A DNA stretch of 64,000 bases from Dolomitihabitans soli (lineage in GTDB: Bacteria; Actinomycetota; Actinomycetes; Streptosporangiales; Streptosporangiaceae): the NCBI RefSeq assembly GCF_022213955.1, contig NZ_JAKNTW010000002.1, positions 558,001 through 622,000 on the forward strand. Direction: 5' to 3'. This document shows, piece by piece, positions 53,455 through 62,224 of this stretch; position 1 is the first letter of the stretch, and each line of letters opens with the position of its first letter. The notes under the pieces were generated by a model. That model had not been told where the DNA came from. It ran no database searches and was given only the letters and a program-made list of their open reading frames with translations. A program made the translations under genes and the position numbers.

Positions 53455-53745
53455 CACCAGGGGATTCGCCGCACTCGATCGCGGTGGTCGTCGACGACGA
53501 TGCTCCCCCGGGAGGGACGAGACGACCTGCTGGACATTTATGCCCACATGTTCGTCGAGCGCCCCTCGCAGAAGGCGATCGTGATCGGCCACAAGGGGGA
53601 ACGGCTGCGCGACGTGGGCTCGCGGGCCCGCAAGCAGATCGAGGCGCTGCTGGGGACACGGGTATACCTGGACCTGCGCATCAGCGTGGCCAAGGATAGG
53701 CAACGCGACCCGAAGCAACTGCGGCGGCTGGGCTTGTACGACTGA
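53455..53745 (+). pseudogene. Era GTPase C-terminal KH-domain fragment
   Basis: After a frameshift near 53490 the frame reads REGRDDLLDIYAHMFVERPS, QKAIVIGHKGERLRDVGSRA and LGTRVYLDLRISVAKDRQRD, then PKQLRRLGLYD, the C-terminal KH domain of the ribosome-assembly GTPase Era; in another phase SPHSIAVVVDD precedes it, as in Era. The GTPase domain is missing, so this is a transposed scrap, not the housekeeping gene. Confidence 0.8.
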
Positions 53746-54136
53746 GTCAGCCGCCACCACCTCCGCGGTCGTGGAGACGGTGGCGATGCGCGGGAAGATG
53801 TAGTCGAAGGCGAACTCGTGGGCCCGCGCGTCCAGCGCGGTCACCGCGTCTTCAGGGACGATGACCTGGAAGCCGAACTCGTCGGCGAACCGCGCCGTCT
53901 GCTCGACGCCGAAGTTCGTGGCGATCCCGGTGATGATCAGAGTGTCGATGCCGCGCGAGCGCAACGCCTTCTCCAGCCCGGTGTCGTGGAAGGCGCACCG
54001 CCTCGGCCAGGTCGAGGGAGCGGGCCACCACGGCGGGACCGGCATGCGGCGCCGTGGGCTGCTCGACGATGCGCGTCATCAGGTCGATGAGGATGAGCGC
54101 GGTACGCCGGGGGTCCAGCTTGTCCATGATCGACAT
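53746..54136 (-). pseudogene. Isochorismatase-like hydrolase with internal deletion
   Basis: The start is LDPRRTALILIDLMTRIVEQ (D in LIDL is the first catalytic Asp); after LDLAEAV the frame jumps to FHDTGLEKALRSRGIDTLII and TGIATNFGVEQTARFADEFG, with the family's C-terminus AFDYIFPRIATVSTTAEVVA. About 60 middle residues holding the catalytic Lys are missing and the phase changes, so the enzyme is dead. Its 3' end abuts the Era scrap at 53745. Confidence 0.75.
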
Positions 54137-54144
54137 CGTGGTGG

Positions 54145-56139
54145 TCACTCGACGCGCGTCAGGACGGTGTCCTCGGCCAGGAAGATCCGCCCGTCGGGGT
54201 GGACCGCCAGGTTCTGCGCCGGCCGGTCGAGCAGCAGCTTGCCGGTACGGCCGGCCAGGTCGATCACGAACAGCAGGTGCCGCTGGACCAGAGCGTAGAT
54301 CCGGCCGTCCGCGGCCGGACGGGCGAGCTCGCCCGCGGTCGAACCCGTGTCCGGGGCCAGCTGCAGGCGGTGCACCACCTGCCGGGAGGCCACGTCGAAG
54401 GCGAAGAGCTGCCCGTCGGCGAGTCCCCACAACAGGCCGGTGGAGTCCTGGAGGAGCGCCGGGATGGCCGGGGCTCCGGGGACCGGCGTCATCTCGAAGG
54501 TCTTGCCGGCCGAGACGGTCCAGCCGAACAGGCGGGCCTCGGGCTGGGTTGGCGTGGGCGTCGAGTAGCCGCCGTGAATCGACGTCCCGCCGACGATCGT
54601 GCCGTCCTGGTAGGCCAGGCTGACGATGGACTGGTCGGTGACTACCGGCAGGTGGACGGCTGCCGCCAGGGTGGTCTTGTCGACGATGACGAGGGCGCCG
54701 TTCAGCGTGGTCCCGTCCGGCATGGTGCCGTAGGCCAGGTCGGTGCCCGCGTCGGTCATCGCGCGGATGCGTACCTGGTGCTGCGCCTTCAGATCGGTGA
54801 TCTTCACCGGGTTGTCGGCCGTCCCCGGCGGGCCGGGCGCGTACTCGGGGCTCGACCAGGGCAGGGACGGGTCGTAGCGGTACAGCCGGGAGTCCGGGTA
54901 CCCGCCGATCCAGACGGCGCCGCCGATCTCGCGGATGCTCTCGATCTGCCCGAAGCTGTGATAGTCCGCCTGTCCGGTGCCGGGATCGATCTCGGCGAAG
55001 CCGCTGAGGAACCCGCCGGCGTACACGGTCCCGCTCTGACCGGCGTGCAGCGTGAGGATGAGGACCGGGTCGCCGGGCACGTCGGTCTGGACGAGCTCGC
55101 CGCGGCCGGTGATCGGGTTGTGCCGGAAGAGCGCGCCGCGCCACAGGAGCCCGGTGACCGTCTCGCCGGGCCAGTCGCGCGTGCCGAGGTCGGCCCATCC
55201 GATGCCGCGGTTGTTGGCGACCCGGCCCATGATGTCGGGGCCGACCGCGGTGAGTTCCCCGGTACGCGGCTGGTAGCGGGTGAGGCGGTTGTTCCGGGTG
55301 AAGTAGACCTCGCCGCGCCGGCCGGGCGAGGAGACGTCGAGGCCGGCGACGCCGTCGATGAGGTCGATCCACTTGCCGGCCGAGATGTCGTAGACGCCGA
55401 GCTTGCCGTTGATCGCGGTGCCGAAGCGGGCGTAGAGCTTTCCGGCGTAGGCGTTGAGGTCGTTGACGAGTTGCCCGGTCCCGTCGCCGAGCCCCTCGGG
55501 GAGGGGGAGCTCGCGCTTGGCGCCGGTGTCCTTGTGGATGGCGATGACGTGGGCGTCCGGCAGGGTCCCGGCGTAGATGTAGGACCCCCAGACGGCGATG
55601 CTGCGGACGTACTGGAGGCCGGGCAGGAGCTGGCCGTAGTCACGGACCCGGCCGGTGCGGTGGTCGTAGCGGAAGACGCGGCCGCCGGGATAGGTGCCGC
55701 CGTAGAGGCGGTCCTCATCGTCGATGGCCAGGCGCCAGATGTAGTGCTCGGAGGGGAGCGGGCGGCCGAGGTTCTCCGGCGTGCTGTCCGGGCCCGGCTT
55801 GCGGCGGTAGAGGGAGCCGGTGTCGTAGGTGCCGACGTAGAGGGTGCCGTCGCGGGTGGCGACGACCGCGTACGCGCCCGGCGACCCGGTCAGCGGCTGG
55901 GTGAGCACCGTCTTGGCGGTGGCGGGGTCCACGGCGTTGAGCTTGGCCGGTTCGCCGGTGGCGACCGACCACAGGACCTTTTTGCCGTGCGGGCCGGGCG
56001 CCATGGCGCCGCCGACCAGCGTGACGTCCTGGAGCGGGGAGCCGAGCGGCGTGACGGACACGGCGCGTGCCGGGGTCGGGATGAGGGCGGCGCCCGGCGC
56101 CAGGATCGCGGCGGCTAACAGGCTGCGGCGGGTGAGCAT
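54145..56139 (-). CDS. Secreted beta-propeller protein (Tat-type signal)
   Basis: A 664-residue exported protein from ATG 56139 (GGAGG seven bases upstream). Signal TRRSLLAAAILAPGAALIPT has the twin Arg of a Tat leader. The rest is about ten propeller/kelch-like modules (GTLYVGTYDTGSLYRRKPGP, RLYGGTYPGGRVFRYDHRTG, GLLWGLADGQLFAFDVASRQ) reminiscent of quinoprotein or PQQ-like/streptogramin-lyase folds. It is a paralogue of the divergent 57330 gene (GTSIHGG and GLLWGLADG shared). Possible role: extracellular ligand or cell-wall binding. The divergent pair is separated by IS and pseudogene debris. Confidence 0.8.
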   Translation of the reverse strand: MLTRRSLLAAAILAPGAALIPTPARAVSVTPLGSPLQDVTLVGGAMAPGPHGKKVLWSVATGEPAKLNAVDPATAKTVLTQPLTGSPGAYAVVATRDGTLYVGTYDTGSLYRRKPGPDSTPENLGRPLPSEHYIWRLAIDDEDRLYGGTYPGGRVFRYDHRTGRVRDYGQLLPGLQYVRSIAVWGSYIYAGTLPDAHVIAIHKDTGAKRELPLPEGLGDGTGQLVNDLNAYAGKLYARFGTAINGKLGVYDISAGKWIDLIDGVAGLDVSSPGRRGEVYFTRNNRLTRYQPRTGELTAVGPDIMGRVANNRGIGWADLGTRDWPGETVTGLLWRGALFRHNPITGRGELVQTDVPGDPVLILTLHAGQSGTVYAGGFLSGFAEIDPGTGQADYHSFGQIESIREIGGAVWIGGYPDSRLYRYDPSLPWSSPEYAPGPPGTADNPVKITDLKAQHQVRIRAMTDAGTDLAYGTMPDGTTLNGALVIVDKTTLAAAVHLPVVTDQSIVSLAYQDGTIVGGTSIHGGYSTPTPTQPEARLFGWTVSAGKTFEMTPVPGAPAIPALLQDSTGLLWGLADGQLFAFDVASRQVVHRLQLAPDTGSTAGELARPAADGRIYALVQRHLLFVIDLAGRTGKLLLDRPAQNLAVHPDGRIFLAEDTVLTRVE

Positions 56140-56262
56140 AGCGGGGTCCTCCATCTTCGGCCGGGACCGAAAGGCCCGTTGGCAGGAGATCTGTGGCACC
56201 CGTGAGAATATCGGTATGGACCGAAAGTATGTCAATGCCTCTAAGGGGTCCTAACAGAAAGA

Positions 56263-56835
56263 TCAGCGGACGAGGCGTCGCCAGCAGATGATCGCTGCGG
56301 CGAGAGTCATGAAGGCTTCGTGGATGTCGTCGCGGATCTCCCAGCGGATGCGCAGGCGGCGGAACCAGTGCAGGAGCGCGATCGTCCTCTCGACCACCCA
56401 CCGATGAACGCCCAGGCCGGAGCCATGTGGGGTGCCACGCCGGGCGATGATGGGCTTGATGCCGGTGCGCCAGACCAGGCGGCGGTACTTGTCGTGGTCA
56501 TAGCCCCGGTCGGCGTACAGGCAGTCGGGCCGCTGACGCGGTCGGCCGACGCGGCCGCGTACCGGCGGGATGGCCTTGATCAGGGGCATGAGCTGGGTGA
56601 CGTCGTTGCGGTGGCCGCCGGTCAGGGAGACGGCGAGGGGGATGCCTCCTCCTTCGGTGATGACGTGGTGTTTCGAGCCCGGTTTGGCGCGGTCGACCGG
56701 GCTCGGGCCGGTTTTGGGCCGCCCTTGAGCGCCCGAACATGTGAGCTGTCGATCACCGCCTTGGACCAGTCGAGCTGGCCGGCGGCGTGCAACTCGGCGA
56801 ACAGGAGCTGGTGCAGCCGGTCTCCTCCGACGTCT
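56263..56835 (-). pseudogene. IS5-family transposase C-terminal part
   Basis: Minus strand: AAGQLDWSKAVIDSSHVRAL-KGG, a shift near 56715, then PGSKHHVITEGGGIPLAVSL (frame 2) and CLYADRGYDHDKYRRLVWRT, VHRWVVERTIALLHWFRRLR and EIRDDIHEAFMTLAAAIICW, the DDE end of an IS5/IS1182-like transposase. The N-terminus is absent at 56835 and the internal frameshift makes it inactive. Confidence 0.8.
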
Positions 56836-57277
56836 CGCCGCGCAACCCCGCCTTCAGCACCGCCATCACGATCAGGAAGTTCCAGGGCGGCTCCACCGAC
56901 ATGGACACCGTCTACACCGGCCTGGTCAAGGACGGCAAGACCGACGTCGTGGCCTTCTACGTCAACACCCAGAAGTTCGCCGGGTTCGAGGTGCGCGGGC
57001 CGCAGGTGCCGGGCGGGCTGGCGGTGTTCGGCGTCAAGCAGGGCGTGAGCATCCCCGACGGCGGCCGCTTCGCGCTGTCGCTGGTGGGCAACCGGGCCGC
57101 GATGTACGCCGACACCGGCTCGGGGTGGCGGCTCGTCACCGCCGCCACGTGCAGCACCTGCCCGACCTCACCGACCCAGACGTGCGCGCCGGTTACCGGT
57201 ACGGCTTCGGCGCACGCGGCGACGCCGGGCCCGCGCCGCTGCTGCTGGACGCGGTGGAGGGAAGGAGCATTTCGTAG
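56832..57277 (+). pseudogene. Secreted lectin-like C-terminal fragment
   Basis: Plus strand in one frame FSTAITIRKFQGGSTDMDTV, VAFYVNTQKFAGFEVRGPQV, FALSLVGNRAAMYADTGSGW, then after a shift near 57140 LTDPDVRAGYRYGFGARGDA and a TAG. A beta-sandwich (LamG/concanavalin-like) end of a secreted protein, truncated at its 5' side by the IS5 remnant. Confidence 0.6.
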
Positions 57278-57282
57278 AACGG

Positions 57283-57316
57283 CGGGCCGGACCGTTGACA
57301 ATTACGGACCGGCCCG
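57283..57316. terminator. Hairpin upstream of the second propeller gene
   Basis: CGGGCCGGACCGT and ACGGACCGGCCCG (one mismatch) around an 8-base loop, followed by TTATT. Ends the lectin-like fragment's transcript, or may regulate the gene at 57330. Confidence 0.5.
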
Positions 57317-57329
57317 TTATTCCCTTGCT

Positions 57330-59504
57330 ATGCGCATCCTCTCCGTCGTGCTGTCCACCTTCTTAGCCGCCTCGCCGGTCCAGGGGACCGTCACCGACTT
57401 CGGCGTCCAGTCCGCCGCGCTCACCGTCCACGAGGGCCACTTCGGCACCAGCCAGGACGGCCGGCCCGCGGTCTTCGCCATCCAGATGGGCACCCCCGGC
57501 GTCGTGGCCGAGGTGGACCCGGTGACCCGCGAGCTGCGTGACACCGTGCCCCTGCCCGGCTCGTCGGGCGGCTGGGGCATCACCCAGACCGCCGACGGCA
57601 CCGTCTACGCTGGCACCTATCCCAACGGCCACCTCTACTCCTTCAAGCCCGGCGCCGACGTCGCGACCGACCTCGGCCAGGTGGTGCCCGGCGAGACGTA
57701 CGCCTACGGCCTGCAGGCCGGGGCGGACGGCACCGTCTACGGCGGCACCTACCCCGGGGCGCACGCCTTCTCCTACTCGCCGTCGGCCGGCTTCCGCGAC
57801 CTGGGCGCGATGTTCCCCGGCCAGCAGTACACCGTGGACGTCGCCGTCGACACCGACCGGCAGCTGCTGTGGGCGGCCATCGGCTCGGCTGGCCACCTGA
57901 TCAGGCTGGACCTGGCCTCCGGCGAGAAGCGCGACATCTGGCCCGAGGCCCTGCGCGGCGATGCCAGCTACCCCTACGACATCAACCTCGTGGCCGGCAA
58001 GCTCTTCGTCAAACGCAGCAAGAACCAGGCGCTCGTGCTCGACCCGGACACCGGGGCCGTGCTGGCCGACGGGTTCACCATGAACTCGCGCGGCACCACC
58101 AAGACCGCCGCCGGCGGCTACGTCTACTTCACTTCCAGCGGCGCGCTGTGGCGTTACGACCTGGCCGCCGACCGGCCCGAGCCGGTGCCCGGCCCGGTGA
58201 ACGCGGGCGGCCCCGCGGTCGGCTGGGGCTTCGTCGACGGCAAGCTCTACGCCGCGATCGGCAACTATGGCGGCGACGCCTTCTCCTACGACCCGGCCAC
58301 CGGCGCCGCCGAGCGCTTCAAGCTGCCCTTCCCGCACCAGCCCATCGACATCGCCAACATCACGGCGGGGCCGGACGGCAGGATCTACACCAACCTGTTC
58401 ATCAACGGCAACCTCGCCGTCCTGGACCCGGCCACCGGCACGGTCACCCAGCTCGGCCGGACCGGGCAGACCGACGGGTGGTTCTGGAAGGACGGCAAGC
58501 TCTACCTCGGCGTCTACCCCAACGGCTCGATCATGCACTACGACCCGGCGCAGCCCTTCGTGTCGGGCACGAACCCGCGCGAGCTGTTCCGCCTGATCGG
58601 CGACGGCCAGAACCGCCCCGTGGCGTTCGCCTCCTCCGGCAGCAAGGTCTACATCGGCAGCACCCCCGACTACGGCCTGTGGGGCGGCGCGCTCACCGTC
58701 TACGACGAGACCACCCGCACCCACACCGTCCTGCGCGCGCCCGTCACCGACCAGGGCGTCACGTCCCTGGTCGTCCTGGGCGGCACGCTGTGGGGCGGCA
58801 CGTCGATCAACGGCGGCGGCGGCACCACACCGAGGGCGACCGAGGCTAAGCTGTTCACCTACGACCTGGCCACCGGCGCCAAGCGCTCTGAGTACACCCC
58901 CGTCCCGGGCGCGCGGACGATCACCTCGCTGATTGAGGGGCCGGACGGCCTGCTGTGGGGCCTGGCCGACGGCACGCTCTTCCTCGCCGACCCGGCCACC
59001 GATGAGGTGGTACGACGGGTGAAGCTGAGCACCGGCTCGGGCAGCGTGCCCGACGAGCTGCACCTCAACGCGGACGAGCACGTCTACGCCGCGCTGGACG
59101 GGAAGCTGCTGCGGATCGACCCGCTGTCGAAGGAGGTCACGGTGGCGGTGGAGTCGGGCGTTCACCGGAGTGCGCAGGACGGGGCCGGTAACGTCTGGTT
59201 CCGCAGTGGCACGAAGGACGCCGACGGTGCCATCCAGGGTGGTGCTCGGCTGCTGCGTTACACGCCGCCTGTCGATGCCTGTCCGCGTTCGGACTTGTCG
59301 CCGACGGTCACGATCAAGGATCGGGACAGCGGGGTCGCCAACCGGTACCGGGCCGATGGGTGCACGGTCGAGGATCTCATCGAGGACGAGAAGTATTCCG
59401 GTGGGCAGCTGGTTACCCATGTGGCCAGGAAGAGTGCGGAGCTGGCGGCTTCTGGCCTGATCACGGCTCGGGAGGCGGGGCGGATCATCGCAGCAGTCCG
59501 CTAG
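57330..59504 (+). CDS. Secreted beta-propeller protein with C-terminal alpha domain
   Basis: 724 residues from ATG 57330 with a signal peptide (MRILSVVLSTFLAASPVQG). Propeller-type modules (GTVYAGTYPNGHLYSFKPGA, YGGTYPGAHAFSYSPSAGFR, GLLWGLADGTLFLADPATDE) parallel the divergent paralogue. The tail (TIKDRDSGVANRYRADGCTV, EDLIEDEKYSGGQLVTHVAR) is a helical FIMAH-like domain. Probably acts outside the cell as a binding or enzymatic propeller; substrate unknown. Confidence 0.8.
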   Translation: MRILSVVLSTFLAASPVQGTVTDFGVQSAALTVHEGHFGTSQDGRPAVFAIQMGTPGVVAEVDPVTRELRDTVPLPGSSGGWGITQTADGTVYAGTYPNGHLYSFKPGADVATDLGQVVPGETYAYGLQAGADGTVYGGTYPGAHAFSYSPSAGFRDLGAMFPGQQYTVDVAVDTDRQLLWAAIGSAGHLIRLDLASGEKRDIWPEALRGDASYPYDINLVAGKLFVKRSKNQALVLDPDTGAVLADGFTMNSRGTTKTAAGGYVYFTSSGALWRYDLAADRPEPVPGPVNAGGPAVGWGFVDGKLYAAIGNYGGDAFSYDPATGAAERFKLPFPHQPIDIANITAGPDGRIYTNLFINGNLAVLDPATGTVTQLGRTGQTDGWFWKDGKLYLGVYPNGSIMHYDPAQPFVSGTNPRELFRLIGDGQNRPVAFASSGSKVYIGSTPDYGLWGGALTVYDETTRTHTVLRAPVTDQGVTSLVVLGGTLWGGTSINGGGGTTPRATEAKLFTYDLATGAKRSEYTPVPGARTITSLIEGPDGLLWGLADGTLFLADPATDEVVRRVKLSTGSGSVPDELHLNADEHVYAALDGKLLRIDPLSKEVTVAVESGVHRSAQDGAGNVWFRSGTKDADGAIQGGARLLRYTPPVDACPRSDLSPTVTIKDRDSGVANRYRADGCTVEDLIEDEKYSGGQLVTHVARKSAELAASGLITAREAGRIIAAVR

Positions 59505-59717
59505 CCGCCACCTCGACACCAGCCACCCGCTGACCATCACCCGCTGGCCGCCGCCCCGCTGGCCGTCATCGGGTGGTGGTCACCCGACAGCTGGCCACCC
59601 CGGAACCCCACCCGGAAACCCCCGACCCCACCCGGCCCCAGACCCCGCCGCCCGACCCCACGCCGCCCCCGGGCCGCCCGACCCGGCCTCCGGCGCTCGC
59701 CCTCCGGCCCGGGCCTT

Positions 59718-59813
59718 AGTGCGTGTTTGAGAAGATCGTTCATGTTCGGCGTGGCGGTGTGACGACGAGAGCCGGTGCCGTCAGAGTGGCCCGATACCCC
59801 CTGATCGCTACCC
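59718..59813. repeat. 96-bp IS-end repeat, copy 1
   Basis: Matches 60725-60820 at 94 of 96 bases by eye, both plus orientation. It is the left end and first codons of an IS5-type element; together the two copies frame the LuxI-type gene. Confidence 0.8.
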
Positions 59814-59994
59814 CTCGGACCTGACCGACGCGCAGTGGGAGCTGATCGAGCCCTTGCTGCCCGAGCCGAACGCCGGCGGGCGTCCGGAGAAGCATTCGCG
59901 CAGGGAGATCGTCAACGCCATCCTGTACGCGGTGCGCTCGGGCTGTCCCTGGCGATATCTGCCCACCGACCTGCCGCCCTGGCAGACCGTGTAG
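59794..59994 (+). pseudogene. IS5-type transposase N-terminal fragment
   Basis: PPDRYPSDLTDAQWELIEPL, LPEPNAGGRPEKHSRREIVN and AILYAVRSGCPWRYLPTDLP are the N-terminus of IS5-family transposases. The start codon is ATA here (ATG in the copy at 60801) and TAG follows PPWQTV at 59992-59994. Only 66 codons remain. Confidence 0.8.
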
Positions 59995-60068
59995 CCCATC
60001 CAATCCGAGCAGCGGGATGCCACGAACAAGGAGAAAAGCAATCTCCGGTCATTTCCCAAGGGGTTCTC

Positions 60069-60725
60069 GTGGACGATCCACCGCCGAAAACGTGCGCCCA
60101 GCGAATCGTTGTCGGCCGCGCGGGCGAACTGCCGGCGTGGCTGCTCAATGGTATGTTCCGCCTACGTCACGAAGTGTTCTACGAGCTCCTGCGCTGGGAC
60201 GTCGACAGCGTTAACGGCATGGAACGCGATTTCTACGATGACTGCGATCCGGTCTACGTGATCAGCTATCGGGTGGACTGCCAGGAGGTCACGGGGTGCT
60301 GCCGGCTGCTGCCCACCGACGGCCGTTACATGCTCCCCGAGGTCTTTTCCGAGACGTTGCGCGGTGGCCGGGCTCCTCGTGATCCGGCCATCTGGGAGCT
60401 GAGCCGCCTGGCCACCGGGCGGGCCTCGTCTCGTTCCCTGGCGGCGGGTCTCGGCCCCCTCGCCCGTGCGCTGCTCTGGAGGGCGTTCCGCTGGGTCGAT
60501 CAGCACGGCGAAGCGGTGGTAGCGGTTTCGGGCGTAGCTCTGGAACGCAGCGTGAACGCGATGGGTGTTCCTACCCGGCGATTAGGCGACGGTAAAGCGT
60601 CGCGCCTTGGCAAGCTTCTCTGCTCCGCCTACATCACATCGGCCAGGGATTTTCTGGAAAACGCGCCTCCGGTTCCGGAAATGGAGGCTGATTGTCGTGG
60701 CGGTTGTCTGGCCGCTCGGGGCTGA
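60069..60725 (+). CDS. LuxI-type acyl-homoserine-lactone synthase homologue
   Basis: A 218-residue protein from GTG 60069 (AAGGGG six bases upstream). All invariant LuxI residues appear with the right spacing: R33 and F37 in RLRHEVFYELL, W43, D54 and D57 in MERDFYDDCD, R79 in GCCRLLPT, F93 in EVFSETLRGG, E110 and R113 in IWELSRLATG. LuxI enzymes join acyl-ACP to S-adenosylmethionine to give N-acyl-homoserine lactones. No LuxR-type receptor is seen in the window. The stop codon touches the second copy of the IS-end repeat, so the gene lies between two IS ends. LuxI is rare in Gram-positives; horizontal gain is likely. Confidence 0.85.
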   Translation: MDDPPPKTCAQRIVVGRAGELPAWLLNGMFRLRHEVFYELLRWDVDSVNGMERDFYDDCDPVYVISYRVDCQEVTGCCRLLPTDGRYMLPEVFSETLRGGRAPRDPAIWELSRLATGRASSRSLAAGLGPLARALLWRAFRWVDQHGEAVVAVSGVALERSVNAMGVPTRRLGDGKASRLGKLLCSAYITSARDFLENAPPVPEMEADCRGGCLAARG

Positions 60726-60820
60726 GTGCGTGTTCGAGAAGATCGTTCATGTTCGGCGTGGCGGTGTGACGACGAGAGCCGGTGCCGTCAGAGTGGCCCG
60801 ATGCCCCCTGATCGCTACCC
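60725..60820. repeat. 96-bp IS-end repeat, copy 2
   Basis: Second copy of 59718-59813. Starts at the last base of the LuxI-type stop codon and joins directly to the ATPase fragment. Confidence 0.8.
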
Positions 60821-60823
60821 GCC

Positions 60824-61102
60824 AGCCAAGACCCGCCCTCGGTACCGATCTCGCTGATCGAGCTCTCCAACCACGTCATCCTGCACAAGTTCACGTCGCC
60901 GGCTTGGCTGAAGCATCTACAGAAGGCGAAGACGGCTCTAGCCGAACTGAGCTCGGCGAAACTGGCCGCGCTCACCCCCGGAGAGGCCTATATCTGGTCT
61001 GGCACCGCTACAGAAGTCGCGTTCACCCAGAGCGCCGTCAAGGTACGCCTCCGACCCCGGATCACTCGTCACGGCGGAGGGACACGGACCGCAGTCGAAT
61101 AG
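60824..61102 (+). pseudogene. HerA-like ATPase C-terminal fragment
   Basis: Reads IELSNHVILHKFTSPAWLKH, LQKAKTALAELSSAKLAALT, PGEAYIWSGTATEV and VKVRLRPRITRHGGGTRTAV to a TAG, the C-terminus common to actinobacterial HerA/DUF87-type ATPases. It has no start and abuts the IS-end repeat, so the IS insertion cut the gene. Confidence 0.7.
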
Positions 61103-61238
61103 TCGACTTGCCGAGCTCGACCGCTCACGCCTGAGTCGGCTCCTCAACCAGCGGCGACGTCAGTGAACCGCCCCTTTGACCGCCCACCCGCAGGGCGACC
61201 CCGACACACGTTGTCTGACGATTGTCCGGACCTTCCAA

Positions 61239-61280
61239 AGACAACGGCCTTCCCAAGGCAAATCGGGAAGGCCGTTGTCT
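61239..61280. terminator. 16-bp perfect-stem terminator
   Basis: AGACAACGGCCTTCCC and GGGAAGGCCGTTGTCT around a 10-base loop; a strong intrinsic-type terminator outside the island's right end. Confidence 0.7.
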
Positions 61281-61409
61281 GTCTCCCCGAGCGCTTGGGA
61301 GGTGGCAAGACGGCCATCAACCAGCTGACTTTCACATTAGGACGCGAGTGTGTGACAGTCCGTCCCGGAGACGACCGAGACCCACACCATCAGAGGGACC
61401 ATCATCCAT

Positions 61410-61634
61410 TGCCAGGACGGCGATGTGGCCATCGGCGAGGCGACCCTACTCTCGCGGCGCAGGCGGCTCTTCAAGTGGTCGATGTACAAGATCTGTACGC
61501 GCGAGCCCGCTAGGAGCCCGCAGGGCCTAGAACAAAATTCCAAAAAGCCACTGACCCGCGCGTTTGCGCAGGTCAGCAGCCTAGTGAAGGGTGCGCCGCC
61601 AGGGACTCGAACCCCGGACCCGCTGATTAAGAGT
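61410..61634. repeat. Right att-like repeat beside tRNA-Lys
   Basis: 61479-61634 is the direct-repeat partner of 14409-14564; it includes the tRNA 3' half and its downstream terminator. See the left copy for detail. Confidence 0.75.
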
Positions 61635-61665
61635 CAGCTGCTCTAACCAACTGAGCTAGCGGCGC
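61592..61665 (-). tRNA. tRNA-Lys (anticodon CTT)
   Basis: A complete 74-nt tRNA on the minus strand: acceptor GCGCCGC/GCGGCGC with discriminator A, D arm GCTC-AGTTGGTTA-GAGC, anticodon arm GCTGA-CTCTTAA-TCAGC (anticodon CTT, Lys), T arm CGGGG-TTCGAGT-CCCTG. CCA is not encoded. A hairpin terminator follows at 61546-61581. Its 3' end is the likely integration target of the island. Confidence 0.95.
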
Positions 61666-61836
61666 TGGCGTCAGTAAGCCTACAGGACTTCGGAGGGGAG
61701 TTCGTACGACTTTGTTGGCGTGGCGGACAGTGGGCGGCCTTACCTGGGCGCTAGGTGGACGTGGCGGGGGGCGGCGTTTGGTGGGAGGGGTGGGGGTAGT
61801 CCAGGTTGCTCAACGGATCGAAGGGAGAGTGCTGCG

Positions 61837-62190
61837 ATGACACCGCAGCTCTGGACGTACCGAGCCGATGTGCATGACACCGGCAAGAACCTTGACGTCG
61901 TGGGATACGACGTGGAGGCGACGGACGGGAAGATCGGGTCCGTGGACGACGCGACCTATGACGTGGGTCAGAGTTACCTCATCGTCGACACCGGCCCGTG
62001 GATCTTCGGGAAGAAGGTCATGCTGCCGGCGAGCACGGTGACGCAGATCGATCCGCAGGAGCGGAAGATATACGTCGCCCGTACCAAGCACGAGATCAAG
62101 AGCGCTCCGGAGTTCGACGCGTCCGCCTTCAAGGAGACGGCCTACCGGGATCGGCTCGGTGAGTACTACGGCCGGTTCCCGCACATCTGA
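61837..62190 (+). CDS. PRC-barrel domain protein
   Basis: A 117-residue protein from ATG 61837 (AAGGGAG upstream). VGYDVEATDGKIGSVDDATY and DVGQSYLIVDTGPWIFGKKV, then ASTVTQIDPQERKIYVARTK, are the PRC-barrel pattern; a polar C-terminal tail follows. PRC-barrel proteins bind protein partners in envelope or stress roles in actinomycetes. First ordinary chromosomal gene beyond the tRNA. Confidence 0.85.
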   Translation: MTPQLWTYRADVHDTGKNLDVVGYDVEATDGKIGSVDDATYDVGQSYLIVDTGPWIFGKKVMLPASTVTQIDPQERKIYVARTKHEIKSAPEFDASAFKETAYRDRLGEYYGRFPHI

Positions 62191-62224
62191 GTGACCGGCA
62201 GCCAAGACCAGAGGGCCGCGCCTC

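Noticed and set aside
54199-56118. 639-codon plus-strand frame opposite the first propeller gene
   Set aside because: Shadow; no signal peptide or motif.
57363-59540. 725-codon minus-strand frame opposite the second propeller gene
   Set aside because: Shadow; Gly/Val/Asp/Arg-rich noise.
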